5,053 bases of DNA, taken from Treponema sp. Lineage in GTDB: Bacteria > Spirochaetota > Spirochaetia > Treponematales > Treponemataceae. Positions 1 to 5,053 of the stretch are shown here, piece after piece. The stretch lies in the NCBI GenBank assembly GCA_016282455.1, contig JAEEKM010000101.1, forward strand, positions 1-5,053, in the 5' to 3' direction. Below the pieces are notes generated by a model. It searched no databases. It saw only the letters and a list, made by a program, of their open reading frames with translations, and had not been told where the DNA came from. Position 1 is the stretch's first letter. The number at the start of each line of letters is the position of its first letter. The translations under genes and the position numbers were made by a program.

Positions 1-540
1 CCGCTTTTTACATTCCTGCCTCATCACTCTGGCAAGGGGACAGACTGTAGTTTTAGAAATATCTGCCACCTGAAACTTAGTGGGATCAATTTTGTTTCCC
101 GCTCCCATACTACAGATGATTTTTGTACCCGCTTCTTTTGCCTGAAGAATAAGCTGTATTTTTGCAGTCACCGTATCAACGGCATCAATTACATAATCAT
201 ATTGTGAAAAATCAAAGAGGTCTTTTGTCTCCGGAAGATAAAAGCACTTAAAGGCATTCACCTTACAGTCAAGATTTATGTCTGCAATTCTTTCTTTCAT
301 GACATCAACTTTGTAAAGGCCCACGGTTTTTCTTGTAGCGATTATCTGCCTGTTCAGGTTTGTAAGACTCACTGTATCTTTGTCTACAATATCAATCTGC
401 CCCACTCCGCTTCTTGCAAGGGCTTCAGTTACATAACCGCCTACACCACCCACACCGAACACAATTACCCGGGAGTGATTAAGCTTTTCTAATGCTTCTT
501 CTCCCAAAAGCATTTGTGTTCTTTCAAACTGGTTTTCCAT
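1..540 (-). CDS. tcdA: tRNA threonylcarbamoyladenosine dehydratase TcdA (ThiF/MoeB/E1-like family), 3' end cut by window
   Basis: Known family role: TcdA (CsdL, YgdL) uses ATP to activate and dehydrate t6A at position 37 of ANN-decoding tRNAs, giving cyclic t6A; it acts in the cytoplasm. The first 180 residues are visible and run off the window edge with no stop. By comparison with family members of about 240-270 residues, some 60-90 residues are missing. Visible motifs are the Rossmann nucleotide loop GVGGVG (residues 29-34), the acidic D53 ending strand 2, the SLTNLNRQ signature (58-65, with R64), K77 and the DAVDT motif (119-123). The N-terminal FERTQMLLG and the stretch SMGAGNKIDP (144-153) are typical of TcdA rather than MoeB or ThiF. 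The ATG at 540 is chosen because the family signature begins at once and a ribosome binding site precedes it. It lies 12 bases after the S49 peptidase gene and is probably co-transcribed with it. Whether the family's later cysteines are present cannot be seen. Confidence 0.93.
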   Translation of the reverse strand, partial: MENQFERTQMLLGEEALEKLNHSRVIVFGVGGVGGYVTEALARSGVGQIDIVDKDTVSLTNLNRQIIATRKTVGLYKVDVMKERIADINLDCKVNAFKCFYLPETKDLFDFSQYDYVIDAVDTVTAKIQLILQAKEAGTKIICSMGAGNKIDPTKFQVADISKTTVCPLARVMRQECKKR

Positions 541-555
541 AAGTATCTGCCTTTA
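541..555 (-). promoter_or_regulatory. Ribosome binding site of tcdA, merged with the stop codon of the upstream peptidase gene
   Basis: Read on the minus strand this is TAAAGG (555 down to 550), nine bases, then the tcdA ATG at 540. The TAA is the stop codon of the S49 peptidase gene, so the terminating ribosome sits on the tcdA Shine-Dalgarno. This is a layout that favours translational coupling. The coupling itself is inference. Confidence 0.75.
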
Positions 556-1362
556 GCGCATGCAGCCGTCGTAATAATAGGCCGGGAAAGGTACTGTAGA
601 TTTTACAAGACCGGTTATTGAAGAATAAGTTCCCTTTAGCATTTTCATAAGGCTCTTCTTTTTCTTCATTTCATATTTTCTTACTTCGGCTTTGTATTCT
701 TTGTCACCAAATTCTTTTTCTTTAAGAAGTTCAACCATCTCATCAAAGGTAGCAATGTCATCTACAAGTCCATTGTTTTTTCCCTGATTTGCAGTGTAGA
801 TTCTTCCGTCTGCCAGTTCCTTAACTTTTTCAAGATCGAGTTTTCTGTTTTCTGCAACAAGATTTACAAACTGTTCATAGCACTCATCTGCAATAGACTG
901 CATGATGGCCCTCTGTTCTTCTGTAACGGGTTCACTTATGCTTCCCATGGTTTTGTTTCTTCCGGCATGAATTGTCTCGCTTTTGACCCCGTACTTTTCC
1001 ATAAGTTTTGTAAGGTCTACAAAACGCCCCGCAATTACACCCACTGAACCAAGAAGGGAATTTCTGTTTGCAATAATTCTGTCTGCAGAACAGGCAATAT
1101 AGTAACCGCCGCTTGCCGTAAGAGAGGCACAGTATGCGTAGACGGGTTTTTTGTGTTCTTCCTTGAGTTTTTTTACTGCAATATAAACTTCGTCAGACTC
1201 ATAAACGCTGCCACCTGGAGAATCAATGTAAAGAACAATTGCGGCTGTATTTTTGTCTTCTCCGAGTTTATTCAAAGTTTCCAAGAGCCACTTCTGATTG
1301 TATGTTTCGTTCTCTTTCTGAATAACGACCTCAATCTGAACCCGGGCAATTGTCTTTGCCAT
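553..1362 (-). CDS. sppA: S49 family serine peptidase, SppA-like, without an N-terminal membrane anchor
   Basis: Single-domain S49 peptidase of 269 residues. Family members cut remnant signal peptides or other peptides in the membrane plane or cytoplasm, using a Ser-Lys dyad in a ring oligomer. Visible: the YIDSPGGSV oxyanion-type motif (45-53), catalytic-type S84 in TASGGYYIA (82-90), LLGSVGVIAG (103-112), and the probable general base K137 in HAGRNKTMGS (132-141). VTEEQRAIM and DGRIYTANQGKNNGLVDDI (185-203) are also typical. The start at 1362 is chosen over an in-frame start 30 bases upstream because AAGGAG stands six bases before it and the S49 fold begins directly (MAKTIARVQIE). The upstream start would lie 5' of the predicted transcript start. 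Unlike Bacillus SppA there is no hydrophobic N-terminal segment. The C-terminus is basic (KKKK at 233-236) and ends in an aromatic tail, PFPAYYYDGCMR. It lies upstream of tcdA and is divergent from feoAB. Assignment to S49 is firm; true signal-peptide peptidase function is less certain. Confidence 0.9.
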   Translation of the reverse strand: MAKTIARVQIEVVIQKENETYNQKWLLETLNKLGEDKNTAAIVLYIDSPGGSVYESDEVYIAVKKLKEEHKKPVYAYCASLTASGGYYIACSADRIIANRNSLLGSVGVIAGRFVDLTKLMEKYGVKSETIHAGRNKTMGSISEPVTEEQRAIMQSIADECYEQFVNLVAENRKLDLEKVKELADGRIYTANQGKNNGLVDDIATFDEMVELLKEKEFGDKEYKAEVRKYEMKKKKSLMKMLKGTYSSITGLVKSTVPFPAYYYDGCMR

Positions 1363-1368
1363 ATATAA

Positions 1369-1374
1369 CTCCTT
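1369..1374 (-). promoter_or_regulatory. Ribosome binding site of the S49 peptidase gene
   Basis: On the minus strand AAGGAG stands six bases (TTATAT) before the ATG at 1362. It decides the start codon: the longer reading frame's ATG at 1392 has no comparable site and would fall upstream of the predicted transcription start. Confidence 0.85.
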
Positions 1375-1382
1375 ATGCGGCG

Positions 1383-1412
1383 AGTATAGCATGAAAGAAT
1401 AAACCTAGACAA
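1383..1412 (-). promoter_or_regulatory. Predicted sigma70-type promoter of the S49 peptidase-tcdA pair, extended -10
   Basis: On the minus strand, the -35 TTGTCT (1412-1407) matches four of six consensus bases. An 18-base spacer follows, then the -10 TATACT (1388-1383) with five of six. The TG of an extended -10 (TGCTATACT) supports it. Transcription would start near 1376, giving a leader of about 14 bases that contains the AAGGAG site. The -35 overlaps that of the feoAB promoter on the other strand. Confidence 0.6.
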
Positions 1413-1434
1413 GTTTTTTGCGATTACTTATAAT
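1406..1434 (+). promoter_or_regulatory. Predicted sigma70-type promoter of feoAB
   Basis: The -35 TAGACA (1406-1411) matches five of six consensus bases. The spacer is 17 bases and the -10 is a perfect TATAAT (1429-1434). Transcription would start around 1440-1442, only a few bases before the feoAB ATG at 1445. No convincing Fur-type inverted repeat is visible. TTATAAT at 1428-1434 could be half of a Fur/PerR-like box, but the other half is missing and the match is explained by the -10 element. Confidence 0.65.
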
Positions 1435-1444
1435 TAAATGCAAA

Positions 1445-3817
1445 ATGAATACCCTGAACAATATTGAGATTGGACAAACCGTTGTAGTAGAAAAACTAGG
1501 CGGTAACGGTGAATTAAGGCAGCATTTTCTTGACATGGGAATCATTCCCGGTGCAAAAATCACTTTGGAAAAATACGCTCCTTTAGGAGACCCCATGGAG
1601 TTCAGGCTTCACGGTTATGAACTTACCCTCCGCGTAGCAGATGCTGAAAAAATCAGTGTACTCAGTTTGGAAGAAAATAAGGCTGGTGAAAAAACTGAAG
1701 AAAAATCAGACCTTCTGCCAGTAAGTCCTTCTGCAACTCCCCACCACCCCGGTCTGGGAGAAGGCGGAAAGTTTCATGAAAAAGAAAGTGAACATCCCCT
1801 GCCCGAGGGAACTACTTTAACTTTCGCACTTGTCGGAAACCAGAACTGCGGAAAAACCACCCTCTTTAACAAACTCACAGGTTCTAACCAGCATGTGGGA
1901 AACTTCCCCGGCGTAACTGTAGACAGAAAATCCGGCGCAATAAAGGGTCACCCCGGAACTCAAATTACAGACCTTCCCGGCATTTATTCCATGTCTCCCT
2001 ACTCAAGCGAAGAACTTATTTCCAGAAACTTTGTGCTGGACGAAAAACCCCATGCCATAATCAACATTGTGGATGCAACCAACATTGAGCGAAACCTTTA
2101 CCTTACCATGCAGCTTCTTGAACTGAACATTCCCATGGTAGTTGCCCTTAATATGATGGATGAAGTTACTGCCAACGGAGGTTCCATTGACGTTAATGCA
2201 ATGGAGGCTTTTCTGGGAGTACCGGTTGTTCCAATCAGTGCAAAGAAAAATCAGGGCATAGAAGAACTTGTGGAACACGCCCTTCATGTGGCAAAGTATC
2301 AGGAACCGCCCCTAAGACAGGACTTTTGTGACAAAACAGAAAACGGAGGAGCGGTACACCGTGCCCTTCACGGAATAATCCACTTAATAGAAGACCACGC
2401 AGAAAAACAGAATATTCCCGTTCGCTTTGCCGCAAGTAAACTTCTGGAAGATGACAAACTCATTCTTTACAAACTTAACCTGGACGTGAATGAAAAGGAA
2501 ACCCTTGAACACATTACCATGCAGATGGAAGCAGAAAGAAAACTTGACCGCAGTGCCGCCATTGCAGACATGAGGTATTCCTTTATTTACCGCCTGTGTG
2601 ATGCTACCGTAAAAAAACCTGTAGAAAGTAAAGAAAGAAGCCGCAGTCAGAAAATTGACCGCATACTTACCGGCAGGTGGACTGCCATTCCTTCTTTCAT
2701 TGCAATCATGGCTCTGGTTTTCTACCTTACCTTTAACGTAATAGGTGCCTGGCTTCAGGAACTTCTTGAAGGAGGCATTGACGCTCTTACAAAACTTACA
2801 GACCATGCCCTTACAGAAATTGGTGTGAACGATGTTCTTCACGGACTGATCATAGACGGAATTTTTGCCGGAGTAGGAAGCGTTCTCTCCTTCCTGCCTG
2901 TTATAGTTACATTATTTTTCTTCCTTTCCATGCTGGAAGACTCCGGTTACATTGCCCGCGTTGCCTTTTTCATGGATAAGCTCTTAAGAAAAATCGGTCT
3001 CTCCGGAAGAAGCATTGTTCCCCTTCTGATTGGCTTTGGCTGTTCCGTTCCCGCAGTTATGGCAACAAGAACCCTGCCCAGCGAACGCGACAGGCGCATG
3101 ACAATTCTTCTTACTCCCTTCATGAGCTGTACTGCAAAACTTCCCATTTACGCTTTCTTTGTAAACGCCTTCTTCCCCAAACAGGGCGGTCTTATTATGA
3201 CATGCCTTTATGTTCTTGGCATTCTTGTGGGAATAGCAGTTGCCTTCCTTTACAGAAAAACCCTTTTCAAGGGCGAGGCAGTACCCTTTGTAATGGAACT
3301 TCCAAACTACCGCTTCCCAGGTTTACAGAATACCGCCCAGCTTCTCTGGGAAAAAGCAAAGGACTTTTTACAGAGGGCCTTTACTGTTATTTTTGTTGCC
3401 ACAATCGTAGTCTGGATCCTGCAGAGTTTTAACTGGAAAATGCAGCTGGTAGACGATGCAGAACTGAGCATTCTGGCTTCCATTGCAAAACTACTCACTC
3501 CCATAATGAGCCCCGCAGGTCTGGGAAACTGGCAGATTATCGTTGCACTTGTAAGCGGTTTTATGGCAAAAGAAAGTGTAGTTTCCACACTGGAAATTCT
3601 TTTTGCAGGCGGAGTAGAAACCATCCTCACTCCCCTTACCGGTGCCAGTCTCCTTGTGTTCAGTCTGCTTTACACCCCCTGTGTTGCCGCCATTGCTTCC
3701 ATAAAAAGAGAACTTGGTACAAAATGGGCAGTCGGTGTAGTAATCTTCCAGTGCACCCTTGCCTGGCTTTGTGCCGTAATCGTAAGGCTGATAGGACTTG
3801 GACTAATGACATTGTAA
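1445..3817 (+). CDS. feoB: FeoA-FeoB fusion protein, Fe(II) transporter with G-protein domain
   Basis: Inner-membrane ferrous iron importer, 790 residues, with the small FeoA SH3-like domain fused to the N-terminus of FeoB. FeoA domain: residues 2-73 (LRQHFLDMGIIPG, APLGDPMEFRLHG, LRVADAEKI). A polar, Pro/His/Glu-rich linker follows (about 78-122). G domain: G1 GNQNCGKT (131-138), G2 around T158 in NFPGVTVD, G3 DLPG (176-179), G4 NMMD (236-239), G5 SAK (265-267). A helical GDI-like stretch covers about 290-400. The membrane part from about 413 has the gate motifs GCSVPAVMATRT (532-543, C533), SCTAKLP (561-567, C562) and YTPC (743-746, C746). The ATG at 1445 is chosen because FeoA homology begins there. 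The in-frame TTG at 1418 lies upstream of the -10 box. There is no Shine-Dalgarno. The domains look complete and no FeoC is seen. A diguanylate cyclase gene follows after 12 bases. The symbol feoAB would also fit. Confidence 0.96.
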   Translation: MNTLNNIEIGQTVVVEKLGGNGELRQHFLDMGIIPGAKITLEKYAPLGDPMEFRLHGYELTLRVADAEKISVLSLEENKAGEKTEEKSDLLPVSPSATPHHPGLGEGGKFHEKESEHPLPEGTTLTFALVGNQNCGKTTLFNKLTGSNQHVGNFPGVTVDRKSGAIKGHPGTQITDLPGIYSMSPYSSEELISRNFVLDEKPHAIINIVDATNIERNLYLTMQLLELNIPMVVALNMMDEVTANGGSIDVNAMEAFLGVPVVPISAKKNQGIEELVEHALHVAKYQEPPLRQDFCDKTENGGAVHRALHGIIHLIEDHAEKQNIPVRFAASKLLEDDKLILYKLNLDVNEKETLEHITMQMEAERKLDRSAAIADMRYSFIYRLCDATVKKPVESKERSRSQKIDRILTGRWTAIPSFIAIMALVFYLTFNVIGAWLQELLEGGIDALTKLTDHALTEIGVNDVLHGLIIDGIFAGVGSVLSFLPVIVTLFFFLSMLEDSGYIARVAFFMDKLLRKIGLSGRSIVPLLIGFGCSVPAVMATRTLPSERDRRMTILLTPFMSCTAKLPIYAFFVNAFFPKQGGLIMTCLYVLGILVGIAVAFLYRKTLFKGEAVPFVMELPNYRFPGLQNTAQLLWEKAKDFLQRAFTVIFVATIVVWILQSFNWKMQLVDDAELSILASIAKLLTPIMSPAGLGNWQIIVALVSGFMAKESVVSTLEILFAGGVETILTPLTGASLLVFSLLYTPCVAAIASIKRELGTKWAVGVVIFQCTLAWLCAVIVRLIGLGLMTL

Positions 3818-3820
3818 AGG
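3815..3820 (+). promoter_or_regulatory. Ribosome binding site of the diguanylate cyclase gene, merged with the feoAB stop codon
   Basis: TAAAGG (3815-3820) holds the feoAB stop codon and the Shine-Dalgarno core. Nine bases separate it from the ATG at 3830. It is the same arrangement, base for base in the core and in spacing, as at the peptidase-tcdA junction. It suggests coupled translation of the two genes. Confidence 0.75.
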
Positions 3821-3829
3821 ACAGTAAAA

Positions 3830-5053
3830 ATGAAAGGCAAAGTAAAGAAATCAAAAACTGCTTTAATCTCCGTCATCTTCATGCTGCTGATTACAAGCAT
3901 ACTCATCATTTCAAATACCTTTAATGACTACAAGCTAAAAACCAATCTAATGGCTTTCCAGAAAAGAGAAATGGTTGCCTCTGTAGAAAATTTTATTCTC
4001 ATAATCGATTCTGTCCGCAGCAGCATCAAGGCTGAACTTGAAAGACAAAAGCGTTCCTACACAGAAGAGGATGTAAAAAAACTTCTTCTTCCTTTCATAA
4101 GACACATTGTTCACGAATCCTACTTTGCAAACGACGCCTACATCTGGATTAACGAAATAACCGACTATGACGGAGGCGACAATTACGCAATCAGGCAGGT
4201 ACACGGTAATCTTCCGGAAACAGAAGGCATGCTGCTTTCAACCTCCATGAAGGATGCTCAGGGAAATCTTCCCTACCTTGAAGAACTTAACGGCATAAAA
4301 GAAAATGGAGAAATTACCTACAACTATTTTTTTAAGGAATACCGGTCTGACTCTGTTTCTGAAAAAATCACTTATGCAAAACTTTACAAACCTTACAACT
4401 GGATTGTATGCACAGGCACTTACCTTAACTCCATGTATGAACCGACAGGTGGTGTAAGTAAATCTAAAAAACTTGCCTTCTACATTGTATGCCTTGTACT
4501 CTTTTTGATTTCCGTTTGTCTTTTTGCCTACATGATAATTTCAAACCATACAAACTCCCGCAGACTTTTAATTGAAACGGAATTCCTTAAAGACAAAGTT
4601 TCGCGGGACAGTTTAACCGGAGCCGGCAGCCGTGCTTTTGGAACAAAACTTTTACAGGAATATCTTAACAGTTACTTAACCGAAGGAATAAATTATTCCC
4701 TTGCCATACTTGATATTGATAACTTTAAAACCATAAACGACACTTACGGTCACAACATCGGAGACGCAGTCATTAAAAACATGGTAAACACCATTCAGGA
4801 AATGCAGACTGCTGAAGATCACATTATCCGCTGGGGTGGAGATGAATTTATCCTTACCTACAAAAACAACCAGGAAAACTTTGCTTCTGTAATGGAAGCC
4901 CTTAACAAAAAAATTGCCCAGCAAAAAGTACTTACAGAAAGCGGACAGGAAATACAATATTCCATTTCAATTGGTGCAAGCAGCTTTAACGAAAAGGACT
5001 CTAACATCGGCGATGCAATCAAGCGCATTGATGATGCCCTCTACCTTGCCAAA
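3830..5053 (+). CDS. Membrane diguanylate cyclase with single Cache (sCache_2-like) sensor and GGDEF domain, 3' end cut by window
   Basis: Predicted to make c-di-GMP from two GTP in response to an external ligand. The first 408 residues are visible with no stop. The window ends inside the family's closing DDALYLAK motif (401-408), so probably only about 10-30 residues are missing. Order: a short basic N-terminus, TM1 (about 11-29), an outside sensor of about 185 residues, TM2 (about 215-237), a linker helix, and GGDEF (about 258 on). The sensor resembles sCache_2: YIWINEI (104-110), KDAQGNLPYLEEL (141-153), ITYAKLYKPYNWIVCTGTYL (180-199). The cyclase has DSLTGAGSR (260-268), the metal-site LDIDNFKTIND (294-304), YGHNIGD (306-312) and WGGDEF (335-340), so it should be active. 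The RxxD inhibitory site is absent: TAED (327-330) stands there. The ATG at 3830 has a Shine-Dalgarno overlapping the feoAB stop. Co-transcription with feoAB is inferred; the ligand is unknown. Confidence 0.93.
   Translation, partial: MKGKVKKSKTALISVIFMLLITSILIISNTFNDYKLKTNLMAFQKREMVASVENFILIIDSVRSSIKAELERQKRSYTEEDVKKLLLPFIRHIVHESYFANDAYIWINEITDYDGGDNYAIRQVHGNLPETEGMLLSTSMKDAQGNLPYLEELNGIKENGEITYNYFFKEYRSDSVSEKITYAKLYKPYNWIVCTGTYLNSMYEPTGGVSKSKKLAFYIVCLVLFLISVCLFAYMIISNHTNSRRLLIETEFLKDKVSRDSLTGAGSRAFGTKLLQEYLNSYLTEGINYSLAILDIDNFKTINDTYGHNIGDAVIKNMVNTIQEMQTAEDHIIRWGGDEFILTYKNNQENFASVMEALNKKIAQQKVLTESGQEIQYSISIGASSFNEKDSNIGDAIKRIDDALYLAK

Noticed and set aside
1153..1368. 71-codon plus-strand frame opposite the start of the peptidase gene
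   Set aside because: It is antisense to conserved S49 coding sequence, with no recognisable protein motif.
1428..1442. Possible Fur/PerR box (TTATAAT followed by a weak second half)
   Set aside because: Only the first half fits, and it coincides with the -10 hexamer. The second half matches at two of seven positions.
1418..1444. Upstream TTG start adding nine residues to FeoAB
   Set aside because: The TTG lies 5' of the predicted -10 box and has no Shine-Dalgarno, and the added residues do not belong to the FeoA domain.
2384..2842. 152-codon open frame on the minus strand inside feoAB
   Set aside because: It lies wholly opposite strongly conserved FeoB sequence. Its translation has no recognisable motif, and no ribosome binding site or promoter was seen. 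It is a shadow frame.
3818..3829. Possible terminator or separate promoter between feoAB and the cyclase gene
   Set aside because: The 12-base gap holds only part of the ribosome binding site; there is no room for a hairpin and no promoter elements were recognised in the end of feoAB.
3947..4204. Minus-strand frame of 85 codons within the cyclase gene
   Set aside because: It is opposite the Cache sensor coding region, which has a continuous, recognisable plus-strand translation.

Overview
This is a compact bacterial region of four protein genes in two divergent pairs. A short intergenic stretch of 82 bases (1363-1444) separates the pairs. The base composition is moderately AT-rich, and Shine-Dalgarno sequences precede three of the four genes. 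The gene content (FeoA-FeoB fusion, Cache-GGDEF protein, single-domain S49 peptidase, TcdA) and codon style look like an anaerobic host-associated or sediment bacterium. My best guess is a spirochaete of the Treponema type. This rests on general impression; a clostridial origin cannot be excluded without a search.

Left half, minus strand: a small S49 peptidase related to SppA (553-1362) is followed after 12 bases by tcdA (540 down to 1, cut by the window edge). TcdA is the tRNA threonylcarbamoyladenosine dehydratase. The peptidase gene has an extended -10 promoter and a strong ribosome binding site. It has no visible membrane anchor, which is unusual for SppA.

Right half, plus strand: a FeoA-FeoB fusion (1445-3817), the Fe(II) importer, is followed after 12 bases by a membrane diguanylate cyclase (3830 to the window end). 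The cyclase has a single Cache-type sensor domain and an intact GGDEF active site. Only its last few residues lie outside the window. The spacing suggests that iron uptake and the c-di-GMP enzyme are made from one transcript.

Control: two sigma70-like promoters leave the intergenic region in opposite directions, and their -35 boxes overlap almost completely. The feoAB promoter is near consensus and places the predicted transcript start only a few bases before the feoAB start codon, which has no Shine-Dalgarno, so the mRNA may be leaderless. Both operon junctions have the same layout: TAAAGG, nine bases, ATG, with the upstream stop codon built into the ribosome binding site.

I saw no tRNA, rRNA, CRISPR array, insertion sequence, terminator or riboswitch. 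No gene-free stretch exceeds 82 bases. I did not find a convincing novel system; the points of interest are the shared promoter region, the possible leaderless feoAB transcript, the feoAB-cyclase pairing and the anchorless peptidase.
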